Virus record (IMG/VR): IMGVR_UViG_3300032268_000986
Span: 110,259-174,258 of that record
Length of the DNA: 64,000 nt
Direction: 5' to 3' (one strand)
Source: a virus
How positions within the stretch are numbered: the stretch's first letter is position 1; every line of letters begins with the position of its first letter. Below the pieces are notes generated by a model that was not told where the DNA came from, searched no databases, and saw only the letters and a program-made list of their open reading frames with translations. A program made the position numbers and the translations under genes. This document shows, one piece after another, positions 46,393 through 54,877 of the stretch.

Positions 46393-49300
46393 CTATTTAA
46401 CTACGCCTTCGTCTAGCTCGTCTTCGGTCATGATTGGCACAACAGACATTTCTGTGCCGTATGCATAACCGTTGTTCTGCATCCACTGAGTGGCCACACG
46501 ATTTGCATCACGTTGCTGATTACCAATACCTGAGAATCTATACAACTCATTACCATCAGCATCTAGAATCTGCCAAGCACCGGAGAATGTGCCCGGAGTG
46601 GCTCGTTGCTGTGCCAAGGCTGCTGTGCTTCCAGGGTAGACCACCTCTATATCTGGTTCAATGTCAATGATACCATTTTGAGAAGAATCTTGACCAGTCT
46701 GACGAGTTCTCACTTCAAACTCATTGGGATTGTGTCCGTTTTGGCTTAGCCAAGTTCGTGCTTCGGATTCTGCATTGCGTCGGTACGTGCTGGGCGGGTT
46801 GAAGTAAACTTGATTGTTGCTTCTGCTGGCCACTTCCCAGGGCCCAGGACCGGTGGGTCTCAGCGGGTTAGTATCTGTCTGAGTGTTGGTCACACCGGGG
46901 CCACGCCGCATGCCAAATGTTCTTATAGCATCCTGAGTGTTCAATCTATGCGGCCCGTGCGCACGATAATCATCTAGGCGAATCTGAGCTTCGTCATCGT
47001 TGCGTAGCTGTGCAGTGTCAACTACCGCACCAGTTTCTCTATTGTAGATTTCGTAATCAACACTGGTGTCCACACCTTGTGGCTCTGGTGCAGCAGGTTC
47101 AATCTCTTGAACTGTTAATTCAAGATCATTTCCAGGGTTCCTTATGTTGTAATCCTGTATCCAGGCTCGAGCAGCGGCCTGGTCTCTAAATCGTCTAGTC
47201 ACAGACTCGCCGTCAACATTCATTGTTGCAAAGCGATCAAGCACTGCTACCCAAATACCCCAATTGCCAGTTGGTGTGCTGTCTTGTTCTTCAGCTGGGC
47301 GAATGGGCTGAGCCTGCCAGCCTTTGTCTCTAAACCATTCTTGTTCAGTGGCACCGCCGGTGTTCAAATTCCATTGTTGTCGGGCTTGTTGCATGGCTTC
47401 AAATTTACTAGAAGCAATGACCTCTATGCCTTGACTTTGATATGGAGAATCACTTGCACCAGTGACCTTCCATACAAATGGTCTATCCAAACTTTTATTA
47501 TCAACAGGCTCTTCATACGGACGCACTGGCTTGGCCACAACTGATTGTCTGGTGTTGGCCCAGCTGGGATAGCCATCTGCACCCAAGGCTTTTTCAATGG
47601 CTTCTTCTTTAGTGGTGGCAACAACTTCTATACCGGCTAGACTTTGCGGGGGATTTGTCACGCTCCACCACATTTTTTTACCGCTAGTCGCGCCGCGTTT
47701 GACCTGTCGTGTCAGCTGAGCCTGCTTGACAAAACTGCGCAGGGCTGCCTTGGGAATCTTGCCGGCTACGTATTCGGAAAAATATCTTATAGTGTCAGCG
47801 TCATCCTTGTTGTTTTCAGTCAACAGCTTGTACAGCTTCTTGAGGTATTCTTCTCTGTATGCTGCAGGATTCAAGGCAGCACTCATGGCCACTGTGAATC
47901 GCAACAGGGTGTTTTCAATTTGATCAAAGTTTTCGTCCAGCCAGTCGCCACCAGGTGAGCGGAATTCAATGTGCCCGTCCTTGGTATTGATTGATGTGTA
48001 CTTGCTGGTCACACCCGAGTGTATGGCCTTGGAAGCCAGGCTGTCCAAGTTGCCTTTCATTTTTTCCAGCAGTTGTTGAGCCGAGTCTGGATCGTTGCGC
48101 ACCTTGCCCTTGACCATGTCCAGGGCAGACTTGGCATAGGTGTTGCCAGCTCGGCCAAACAGATCCAGCACATATTTGTCGCCCATCAGCAGGGCCAGTT
48201 TTACAAAGTCCAGATTCTCTCTGCTGTAGCCCGGCACTGAAATATTGATGTGCAGGCCTGTGGAGTCATTGGTATAGCAGCCATATTCCTTGGCCCAGGC
48301 CTTGACCTTGTTCAAGTCGCTGAGTATTTCGTCAATGGGCAAGGGCGGGCTCACAAACTCCAGGCCAGTGTCGCCAGGATTATCGCCATCCAAGCTGCCG
48401 TCTGGTTCCACAATATAGTGTTGTGATGTTGGGCTAGGACGCGGTACTCGTCCTGAATGATAGCTGCCACTGGCCTTGGTGTCACGACCAATGGCGTTTT
48501 CAAACTCCTGTGCCACATCTTCAATGCTGGCTTCGCCACCGCCTACAGTGGTCCAGTACGGCCAAGAAATCTCATAGGCATTTTCTACACCGCTCATGCG
48601 ATCCAAGTCTTCGGCATCCAGCCAGTCGCTTTCGTCGTAACTTTCAAAATTTTCTTCACGGAACTCTTCAAAAGCATCACTACTGCCGGGGTCGATATGC
48701 AGGTTGGCAATGTATACCTCTAGTGCTTCCTCACGAGCTTCGCCCTCCAAGCCGTCGGGATTCCACTCAGATTCGTCTACATTGTTGGGCACCCATTCTT
48801 CTAGGAATTCTTCGCCACTGCGTTCCCAGTCTCGATAGAGTTTGTCATCCAGCCATTCCTGGAAATCATTCTGCATTCTTTCACGCAGGCGTTCTACTTC
48901 TCTACGACCATTGTAGTCACCATCATGGAAGAAGGCCACAGCATCATCAATGCTGCGGCAGCGTTCGTCTTGGTCATAGTCTGGCTCCAGATCACCGTCA
49001 TCATCGTTTTCGGTGTTGGGCACAATCATTTCAAATTCCATGCCGGCAATGGCGCCGGTACGGGCAGCTTCCTGCCGCAGGCTTGACGGACTCATGTTGA
49101 TCTCACCCAGGAACTCATCTTCCAACAAGGCAAATTCCCAATGTAGGTCATTGGCAAGCTCTTCACGCAGGTTGGCAGTCTTCATCAACAGTGCCGGGCG
49201 GCCTTGACTGTCAGTGTCCAAGGCCAGCTTGTTGGCTTCTCGGCCCACTTGTCCAGGCTTGATATCCACAGTCAAGGCCATGCTGTAGCGCGGGTCACGT

Positions 49301-50514
49301 GCTTCTTTTTTGTTTCGGGGAATGTAGCCCGATGCACTTTCTTTGATGGGTGCATCATCAAACTGTTCAGGATGTGCGACGGCCCAGTCACGCATGATAA
49401 TGCCGGCTCTAGCATTGGCATCGTTTTCCCAGCGTGATCCAGTTTCTCCTGCGTCTGCAGGCAAGGGGCGAGTCTGATGCTGGGCGCAGTGTACCAGTTC
49501 ATGTGCCACGGTACGCAGTACATCCAGTATGTGTCGATTTGTCAAGCTCACATTCAGCGTGTGTGCTTCAGGATCGTAGCGACCAAAGCTGTGATTGCTG
49601 GTGCCCCAGTCAGGGTCAGTGTGCAACACCACACGTGGTAAAGGATCAATATCTAACCGGTTGGCCACATGTTGTATAAAATCATTGATAGTGTCTGGAT
49701 CCAAGTCATCTTCACAGAACATCTTGGTACTGGGGCTGACACCGTCGGGCGTGGATCCTGCATCTTCAGCAAAGCCATAACGGAAACGCTGACGCGGCTT
49801 GTTTTGTTCACGCAGACTCAGCTCATGATCACGAGCAGCAGTTCTAGCATCACGCAAGGCCTTGATGCAGCCCTTGGTTCTTAGAATTTTAAAAACAATG
49901 TTTTCGCAGCCAAACTCACCATGCTGGTCCAGCCCACTCTGGCGCATGTTTCTAATCTTGTCCCATAGCCGGCCCATGGCATCTGCATCACCCGACTGAA
50001 TGGCGCTGTGAATGCGAGCGTCTAGGTCTTCTACCTTGGCTCGCACACAGGTGTCATCAATACGAGCACGTTTTTTACGTGGTACTTGTATCCAACGGTC
50101 ATTCATGACCGAGTATTCGCCTTGGCTTACCGGAGCTTCGGCAGCATTTTGCACATAGAGTTCAACTGGTATCTTGCCAATGGACAATGTGTGTTCGTCA
50201 TTGTACTGATATTTCTTGGCGTTGAACAGTTCTTGATACACATCATCCTGGCTGGGAAAATCCACCACAAGATGTAGATCAATATCTGACTGCGGAGTAT
50301 AACTGAAAGCAGCATTGCTGCCGCTCACAGTTATGTCTTTTACCTGTAGGTCAGATACACCTAGAAACTCCCGAAAATCAGCAGCAATTTCCAGGAGTTT
50401 GTCACGTACCTCGGGCAACATGTTTTCATCTCGTGCCCAAATCACAGGATTGAGACGATTGTGAAATTTTACTGCGTCGGTTAATTTAAAAGAATCCAGC
50501 TCATGAATGTTCAT
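46393..50514 (-). CDS. Giant fusion: nucleotidyltransferase, zinc metallopeptidase, amidoligase and repeat modules (1373 aa)
   Basis: Domains in order: a MNT-type nucleotidyltransferase (G65-S66, S76-D77-I78-D79), a zinc metallopeptidase with H338-E-L-V-H342, a linker module, and an amidoligase-like GCS/ATP-grasp-type region from about residue 490 (G-M-E-F-E-M, G-L-E-F-V-S-P-P, G-L-H-I-N-I-S-V, H-I-E-F-R-S-P-G-G). Finally come about six tandem modules of 50-60 residues, each with an aromatic strand and an E-A-x-x-x-A helix. The start MNIHELDSFK is weakly capsid-targeting-like; the start lies 5 bases from a TAAATA box. It reads like a packaged effector polyprotein. Confidence 0.75.
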   Translation of the reverse strand: MNIHELDSFKLTDAVKFHNRLNPVIWARDENMLPEVRDKLLEIAADFREFLGVSDLQVKDITVSGSNAAFSYTPQSDIDLHLVVDFPSQDDVYQELFNAKKYQYNDEHTLSIGKIPVELYVQNAAEAPVSQGEYSVMNDRWIQVPRKKRARIDDTCVRAKVEDLDARIHSAIQSGDADAMGRLWDKIRNMRQSGLDQHGEFGCENIVFKILRTKGCIKALRDARTAARDHELSLREQNKPRQRFRYGFAEDAGSTPDGVSPSTKMFCEDDLDPDTINDFIQHVANRLDIDPLPRVVLHTDPDWGTSNHSFGRYDPEAHTLNVSLTNRHILDVLRTVAHELVHCAQHQTRPLPADAGETGSRWENDANARAGIIMRDWAVAHPEQFDDAPIKESASGYIPRNKKEARDPRYSMALTVDIKPGQVGREANKLALDTDSQGRPALLMKTANLREELANDLHWEFALLEDEFLGEINMSPSSLRQEAARTGAIAGMEFEMIVPNTENDDDGDLEPDYDQDERCRSIDDAVAFFHDGDYNGRREVERLRERMQNDFQEWLDDKLYRDWERSGEEFLEEWVPNNVDESEWNPDGLEGEAREEALEVYIANLHIDPGSSDAFEEFREENFESYDESDWLDAEDLDRMSGVENAYEISWPYWTTVGGGEASIEDVAQEFENAIGRDTKASGSYHSGRVPRPSPTSQHYIVEPDGSLDGDNPGDTGLEFVSPPLPIDEILSDLNKVKAWAKEYGCYTNDSTGLHINISVPGYSRENLDFVKLALLMGDKYVLDLFGRAGNTYAKSALDMVKGKVRNDPDSAQQLLEKMKGNLDSLASKAIHSGVTSKYTSINTKDGHIEFRSPGGDWLDENFDQIENTLLRFTVAMSAALNPAAYREEYLKKLYKLLTENNKDDADTIRYFSEYVAGKIPKAALRSFVKQAQLTRQVKRGATSGKKMWWSVTNPPQSLAGIEVVATTKEEAIEKALGADGYPSWANTRQSVVAKPVRPYEEPVDNKSLDRPFVWKVTGASDSPYQSQGIEVIASSKFEAMQQARQQWNLNTGGATEQEWFRDKGWQAQPIRPAEEQDSTPTGNWGIWVAVLDRFATMNVDGESVTRRFRDQAAARAWIQDYNIRNPGNDLELTVQEIEPAAPEPQGVDTSVDYEIYNRETGAVVDTAQLRNDDEAQIRLDDYRAHGPHRLNTQDAIRTFGMRRGPGVTNTQTDTNPLRPTGPGPWEVASRSNNQVYFNPPSTYRRNAESEARTWLSQNGHNPNEFEVRTRQTGQDSSQNGIIDIEPDIEVVYPGSTAALAQQRATPGTFSGAWQILDADGNELYRFSGIGNQQRDANRVATQWMQNNGYAYGTEMSVVPIMTEDELDEGVVK
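46394..46399 (-). promoter_or_regulatory. Late-promoter-like TAAATA box, 5 bases before a start
   Basis: TAAATA on the minus strand, 5 bases before the ATG at 46388. It overlaps the TAG stop of the preceding gene. Confidence 0.4.
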
Positions 50515-50519
50515 GGCTG

Positions 50520-50525
50520 TATTTA
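50520..50525 (-). promoter_or_regulatory. Late-promoter-like TAAATA box, 5 bases before a start
   Basis: C-TAAATA on the minus strand, 5 bases before the ATG at 50514. It does not overlap a stop codon and no Shine-Dalgarno is present. Confidence 0.55.
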
Positions 50526-50529
50526 GCTT

Positions 50530-51462
50530 TTATTCTGGAGCAACCGTGCTTTGTTCCACGGGCTCGATGTTGCTGGCAATCACAGTGGCTTCGGGTTCAA
50601 CATTGAGTTGTTCCGGAGCAATATCATGTCCACCTTGTGGAACCATGCCAGCGACGTCGGCTGCAGGTGCAGAATTCACGGGCGAAAACACCGCGGCAAG
50701 ATCTTGGTACAGTTTTTCTTGTGTGGTGCCATCAAACACATAGGTACCAGTGTGGCGCAACAGCACACGCTTGTCTACCCAGACTTGTCCGCCAAGGTCA
50801 CGCCAGTTTTCACAGAATGTCCAGTCTTCCGAGTAGTAGCGATTTTCACGCACTGCTGTGTCAAAATAGGTTTTCATGTACTGATTCAAACTGGCATCTA
50901 GGCCAATGTCATTGTTGAAATGACGCACAGCAGGATGGCTGTTGAGCTTTTCAAACACTTCACGCTTCATCAACAAGAAGCCTGTGCCAGTCTTGGTGAC
51001 TTCGATCAAGGGATTGTCGGGCGTCTCTACAAATCCAGGAAGTCCGTTCACACACCATTTCACTGGCAGGCTCTTCATGGGATACAAGCCGCCAATCACG
51101 TCTTTTTGTGCATCCAACAGCACCAACACATGCCAGGGTTCCCAGCCAATGTCTGCGTCAATAAACATCAAGTGTGTGCTGCCTTCAGTGGCCAAGAACT
51201 TGGCAGTGAGTGTGTTTCTAGCACGGCTGATCAAGCTCTCGTTGGTCATGGTTTCCACGGTCCAATCCAGCCCCAGTTGACGGGCTGTGTTGGCCCACTT
51301 GATAAAACTCATAAAAGTCTGCTCAGTGAGTTGACCACCATAACAAGGCATACAGAAGTGTACTCTTGTGGTTTTTAAATAGTCAAGGTTTACTTGAATA
51401 TTGGTCTGGTTGGTCTGTTGTGTGTCGCTTGGGGGCGTAGTAGTGGGTTGGGCGTCTGCCAT
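50530..51462 (-). CDS. GT-A glycosyltransferase-like protein (310 aa)
   Basis: V-H-F-C-M-P-C-Y-G-G is the nucleotide-binding start, S-R-A-R-N-T-L follows, and H-L-M-F-I-D-A-D-I-G-W is the DxD site near residue 100. A G-T-G-F-L-L-M-K and Y-S-E-D-W-T-F-C block complete the family 2 order. The last 70 residues are Pro/Glu/Val-rich and look disordered. ACGGAG precedes the ATG and a TAAATA box lies further up. It sits next to the giant fusion protein and may glycosylate virion parts. Confidence 0.72.
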   Translation of the reverse strand: MADAQPTTTPPSDTQQTNQTNIQVNLDYLKTTRVHFCMPCYGGQLTEQTFMSFIKWANTARQLGLDWTVETMTNESLISRARNTLTAKFLATEGSTHLMFIDADIGWEPWHVLVLLDAQKDVIGGLYPMKSLPVKWCVNGLPGFVETPDNPLIEVTKTGTGFLLMKREVFEKLNSHPAVRHFNNDIGLDASLNQYMKTYFDTAVRENRYYSEDWTFCENWRDLGGQVWVDKRVLLRHTGTYVFDGTTQEKLYQDLAAVFSPVNSAPAADVAGMVPQGGHDIAPEQLNVEPEATVIASNIEPVEQSTVAPE

Positions 51463-51486
51463 GTTTACTCCGTAAAAGTTGTGTAT

Positions 51487-51492
51487 TATTTA
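51487..51492 (-). promoter_or_regulatory. Late-promoter-like TAAATA box upstream of a glycosyltransferase
   Basis: TAAATA on the minus strand about 24 bases before the ATG at 51462, with ACGGAG in between; a conventional leader. Confidence 0.4.
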
Positions 51493-51525
51493 CAGAGTAT
51501 AGCATGCTGGATGATTTTTTCCTAG

Positions 51526-52104
51526 CTATTTGACGCCAATGATCATGAAACGAGTATATGCAGTTTCAGGATCTTCAAGAGATAGGCTGCCTGAATACAA
51601 TATCTGACTCAAGGGAAATTGTTGTTGAATATCTTTTGCACTGAAAAACGGGTTCTCTTCCACATGGTCACGTGCCTGCATGGCCACTAGTGTTCCCGGA
51701 GGAATATTCTGAAACCAGTCACTGCCCGCTATGTCGGTCAGGCTCAGATTGATCACACTGCCTTGGCCGTCCAGTTGTTGGTAGTCAAGACCATTGGCGT
51801 CTTTGCGCATGTGTTCAACGCCCTGATATCCCAGTTGATCCAGCATGGTTTTACCTGTGAACAAACGTTCACTGTTGGTTTCTACATTGATTATCTTGTC
51901 TACCTCCAGGGCAGACTGGCGTCTTATCAGCAGAGCCAGGTTACTGTACCAAGACCCCAGCACATACATCACAGAAACATAATCGGTAATCTTGGACAAC
52001 TCCTGGATCAACCACAACTTGCTGAATACCAGGTCTGGTGTAAAACTACCACTGAAGCTGTAGCCTGAGCTTTCGGCCAGGCCCACTACATCTTCCACAA
52101 TCAT
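51526..52104 (-). CDS. Methyltransferase-fold phage protein (192 aa)
   Basis: Y-V-S-V-M-Y-V-L-G-S-W-Y-S-N-L-A-L-L-I is a motif I-like strand-loop, D-K-I-I-N-V-E-T-N gives the acidic ribose-binding residue, and V-I-N-L-S-L-T-D-I matches the next strand. G-T-L-V-A-M-Q-A-R-D follows. This fits a small class I methyltransferase or spermidine-synthase-like fold. ATGA overlap with the large modular protein upstream. Substrate unknown. Confidence 0.55.
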   Translation of the reverse strand: MIVEDVVGLAESSGYSFSGSFTPDLVFSKLWLIQELSKITDYVSVMYVLGSWYSNLALLIRRQSALEVDKIINVETNSERLFTGKTMLDQLGYQGVEHMRKDANGLDYQQLDGQGSVINLSLTDIAGSDWFQNIPPGTLVAMQARDHVEENPFFSAKDIQQQFPLSQILYSGSLSLEDPETAYTRFMIIGVK

Positions 52105-53660
52105 TTTTTACGACCCTGACAGTGAGCTCGCTGACTGAATCCCCGGGGACTGGCGCAGTTGATTGAACTTTTGTATTTTTGACTCCACTTTTCATCAATG
52201 TAGTCTTCGTCCACGGGCTGATTTTCTCTACGTTGATAGCTGGCAGTCATGCCACCCACAAAGTTTTGTGCATCAACTTCGGTCATGTCAGGCTTGTCCA
52301 TCAGGGGACCACCTGTGACCCAGGCATCGCAGGTTCTGCGACTGGCACATTTGAACTTTAGAAACTTGCAGTATCCCAGGTCGCCGGCGTCAATCACACC
52401 TTCTGCATCTGCAGGCGAGTCAGCATCAATACCTTGCGCAATGCAGTCCAAGGTGTCTTGGCGTATGTCAAATGCCGCACAGTTGCCGCACAGGCTTTGT
52501 TTTGCTTCTTCTGCACTGTCAAGATTCCACTCGTCAACTTTTTTCATCCAGAACTTGCGGTTGGACATGTCTGGGTTGAGTGGGCCATATCCGTATTCGT
52601 CAATGGCTTTTTGTCTGTTCTTGAGATTCAGTGTGATGTCCTGTGTGGCAGGCGGACACTTCTTTTCAGCCTCCGCCACACCTTGTGATTCAAAATTATC
52701 TATATTTCTAGAAACTCTACGCTCACTGCCTTGAGCAGGGAATCCTGAACTTTGTGATTGCGGCGCAGGTCTTCCTGGGGCATACTTAGATAACTTTTCA
52801 GTGGCTTTTTCTCTAGCAATAGTCATCCACATTTGTTGTTGTCTGCGATCAATAGGCTGGCCACGTGTGGCAACTATTTGTTCATAGATTGCTCGTGCCA
52901 TTTCCTCTATGTCTTTATTGTGTTGCACACGAGGATCATCTTGACGCATGTTTTGGAATTCTCTTGAAACATCAACAGGACGTGATTGTGCTATTGCAGA
53001 TCCAGCTGCACCTGCCACAGCCGCCGCACCTAGTCCACGTAAGAATCCTCTACGGCTCAAGTCTTCGTCAAGTTCACCGCCAATGGCTGTGTCCAACAGT
53101 TTGACAACCGTGGCAGCTAGTCGGGGATTGGTTTGTGTCTTGGGATACAAGCTCATTACCAGAGCTGTTTTGCGTTGATCATTTAACCGGGGCCAGGCAG
53201 CGCGAATTTCTGTGGCCGATGTCATTCCGGGACCAAATTCCACAGTGGGCAAGTAGGCCATGTAGGCATGCCGGGCAAATGGTTCTAGTCGGCGAGCACC
53301 CATGAGTGGTTGCAGGTATGCAGGTGATCCGTCTTTTTTTACACCACCGGCCTGGGGTGGTTTGTTGGCGTCTTTTTCACTGCGTACAAAGATCAGTCGA
53401 TCCTGTGCAGGGTCAAATTGAGCAGTGATTTCCTCGGCACGAAATGGTGATTTGACCTGCACAAAATGTCCAGGCTCAACTCCAGCCAACTTGGCCAGTT
53501 TTTCTTTTACAGCAAATGGAAATGGTCTAGCCGATGTGTCATTTGTGGCTGCCACAAATACTTTGGCGTCGGGAAATGCTCTGCGGGCAGAGTTGTAAAG
53601 GGCTGCATGGCCAGCATGAAAAGGGTGAAACCCACCCGGTATAATAACAACGGTAGTCAT
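52101..53660 (-). CDS. Modular nucleotidyltransferase with internal Tat-like signal and Cys-rich modules (519 aa)
   Basis: Residues 1-175 form a cytidylyltransferase-like domain (P-G-G-F-H-P-F-H-A-G-H at 8-18, then M-T-S-A-T-E-I-R). At 201-225, directly after E-L-D-E-D, lies S-R-R-G-F-L-R-G-L-G-A-A-A-V-A-G, a twin-arginine signal-like stretch. The C-terminal 190 residues carry G-V-A-E linkers and Cys-rich modules (C-P-P-A-T-Q-D-I, C-G-N-C-A-A-F, final A-S-P-R-G-F-S-Q-R-A-H-C). Start 5 bases from a TAAATA box. Probably packaged in the virion. Confidence 0.7.
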   Translation of the reverse strand: MTTVVIIPGGFHPFHAGHAALYNSARRAFPDAKVFVAATNDTSARPFPFAVKEKLAKLAGVEPGHFVQVKSPFRAEEITAQFDPAQDRLIFVRSEKDANKPPQAGGVKKDGSPAYLQPLMGARRLEPFARHAYMAYLPTVEFGPGMTSATEIRAAWPRLNDQRKTALVMSLYPKTQTNPRLAATVVKLLDTAIGGELDEDLSRRGFLRGLGAAAVAGAAGSAIAQSRPVDVSREFQNMRQDDPRVQHNKDIEEMARAIYEQIVATRGQPIDRRQQQMWMTIAREKATEKLSKYAPGRPAPQSQSSGFPAQGSERRVSRNIDNFESQGVAEAEKKCPPATQDITLNLKNRQKAIDEYGYGPLNPDMSNRKFWMKKVDEWNLDSAEEAKQSLCGNCAAFDIRQDTLDCIAQGIDADSPADAEGVIDAGDLGYCKFLKFKCASRRTCDAWVTGGPLMDKPDMTEVDAQNFVGGMTASYQRRENQPVDEDYIDEKWSQKYKSSINCASPRGFSQRAHCQGRKK

Positions 53661-53665
53661 ACCGT

Positions 53666-53671
53666 TATTTA
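53666..53671 (-). promoter_or_regulatory. Late-promoter-like TAAATA box, 5 bases before a start
   Basis: C-TAAATA on the minus strand, 5 bases before the ATG at 53660, independent of the preceding stop codon; no Shine-Dalgarno. Confidence 0.55.
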
Positions 53672-53672
53672 G

Positions 53673-54038
53673 TTAGTATGTGATGGTGACAGAGTTGATG
53701 ACACCGCCTGAAAAGCCTTCAACTCGTAAGCGTATCCAGGTAAAGTTTCCGGCAATGGCAGCAGGGTGATAGTCAGTCAGTGGCACAGTGCTGCCATCCC
53801 CGTACACATAGGTGGTAAACCAAGCAGCACTATCAGCGGTGTCGTCCAGTGTGGCTTCCACATAGATGATTCCTTCAAAGTTCTGCACACTGAATGTCAG
53901 GGTTTGAATACTGCCGCGACCATGATAGTAGTCGGCCGCAGTCACAGCTGGTGATGACCAATCTTGACTGCTGCCATCATAATTGCCAGCAGCTTGACCA
54001 TATGTGGTGGTATCAAGAATGGTTTGTGTGGTGATCAT
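53673..54038 (-). CDS. Beta-rich virion-type protein (121 aa)
   Basis: A beta-sandwich protein: T-L-T-F-S-V-Q-N-F-E-G-I-I-Y-V-E-A-T-L-D, A-A-W-F-T-T-Y-V-Y-G, and F-T-W-I-R-L-R-V-E-G-F-x-x-G-V-I-N-S-V. This block I have associated with short structural or decoration proteins of T4-like marine phages. The start overlaps the 55-aa gene's stop (TAATG). No signal peptide. Confidence 0.62.
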   Translation of the reverse strand: MITTQTILDTTTYGQAAGNYDGSSQDWSSPAVTAADYYHGRGSIQTLTFSVQNFEGIIYVEATLDDTADSAAWFTTYVYGDGSTVPLTDYHPAAIAGNFTWIRLRVEGFSGGVINSVTITY

Positions 54039-54205
54039 TACGCTTGTTCAATTTCAACAATCACGCCGGCACCGGCCAACTCTTCGGCCACGGCCTGAAG
54101 CGCATCGCAGATGTCGCTGTTGGCAATCTGCTGATCTGCACTGTCTTTTTCCTTGATCAATTTTGAGAGTTTGATCACAACTACTTCTTCGTGTATTTTT
54201 GCCAT
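54038..54205 (-). CDS. Small acidic protein (55 aa)
   Basis: Starts MAKIHEEVVVIKLSKL and ends A-G-V-I-V-E-I-E-Q-A. The centre is helical and acidic (C-D-A-L-Q-A-V-A-E-E-L). The frame is open from ATG 54205 to TAA 54040-54038, fills the gap exactly and its stop overlaps the next ATG. The ATG is 7 bases from a CTAAATA box. Likely a small virion or chaperone-like protein; function unknown. Confidence 0.65.
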   Translation of the reverse strand: MAKIHEEVVVIKLSKLIKEKDSADQQIANSDICDALQAVAEELAGAGVIVEIEQA

Positions 54206-54211
54206 AGTGTG

Positions 54212-54877
54212 TTATTTAGCCTGTATTGGTAGTGTTTTTCTAATGATCCCGGGAGACACTAGATTCAACATTTGAATGTCACGCACATCGTCATGATCAA
54301 TAAAAAAGTGACTCTGCACATAAACATGCCGGGATGCGGCGAGCCGCTCGCGAAACCCCGGGGTCAAACGATAGCAATCGCCTCGATTCAGCAGAAATCT
54401 TCGCAGTGCATGCCCTTGCTCTTGCTCCAGCATGCGACCACGGAAATAACTGCGATACCGGTGTTGTGGTTTTTCCAGTATCACAACATCTCGGGGCAAT
54501 GCTACCCGAGCTCGAGTACCGTTTCCGTCTGGCTGTGCAGCCACCAGCCGGTCAAGATCTGCTAGACTGTTGGTGTACACGTACATCCAGTCACTGTAGA
54601 AAATACGCTTGTGGGGTTCTTCAAATGCCGCCAACACATCACACATGTCGTGCAATCGTGCCACCCAGTTGTCATCAATGACTCTAGCCGGGTTTGACCA
54701 GCTGTATTTCAACAGTAGAGTGTTTGTTGCACCAACGGCGGTACTCACAGCTTCATGGGTGAGAGTGTGCAAGCACCTGGCTCCACGCATGGCAAAGTTG
54801 TAGCCAAATTCGTACTGATCATAGAACAGCCGATCTCGCACACGATCTTCAAATGTTGTCAAGTCTAATGATGCCAT
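54212..54877 (-). CDS. Conserved phage hypothetical protein (221 aa)
   Basis: Aromatic-rich alpha/beta protein: Y-D-Q-Y-E-F-G-Y-N-F, R-I-F-Y-S-D-W-M-Y-V-Y, Y-R-S-Y-F-R-G-R-M-L, L-L-N-R-G-D-C-Y-R-L-T-P-G-F, F-F-I-D-H-D-D, and a final V-S-P-G-I-I-R-K-T-L-P-I. The R-G-R and D-H-D-D blocks are conserved-looking but no family is known to me. It overlaps the ClpA-like end by 29 bases. Confidence 0.55.
   Translation of the reverse strand: MASLDLTTFEDRVRDRLFYDQYEFGYNFAMRGARCLHTLTHEAVSTAVGATNTLLLKYSWSNPARVIDDNWVARLHDMCDVLAAFEEPHKRIFYSDWMYVYTNSLADLDRLVAAQPDGNGTRARVALPRDVVILEKPQHRYRSYFRGRMLEQEQGHALRRFLLNRGDCYRLTPGFRERLAASRHVYVQSHFFIDHDDVRDIQMLNLVSPGIIRKTLPIQAK
54213..54219 (-). promoter_or_regulatory. 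Late-promoter-like CTAAATA box, 7 bases before a start
   Basis: CTAAATA on the minus strand, 7 bases before the ATG at 54205; no Shine-Dalgarno. Confidence 0.5.

Noticed and set aside
48510-49100. His-rich plus-strand frame opposite the giant fusion gene
   Set aside because: It is the antisense of Asp/Glu-rich coding sequence, which gives His/Ser-rich shadow frames.
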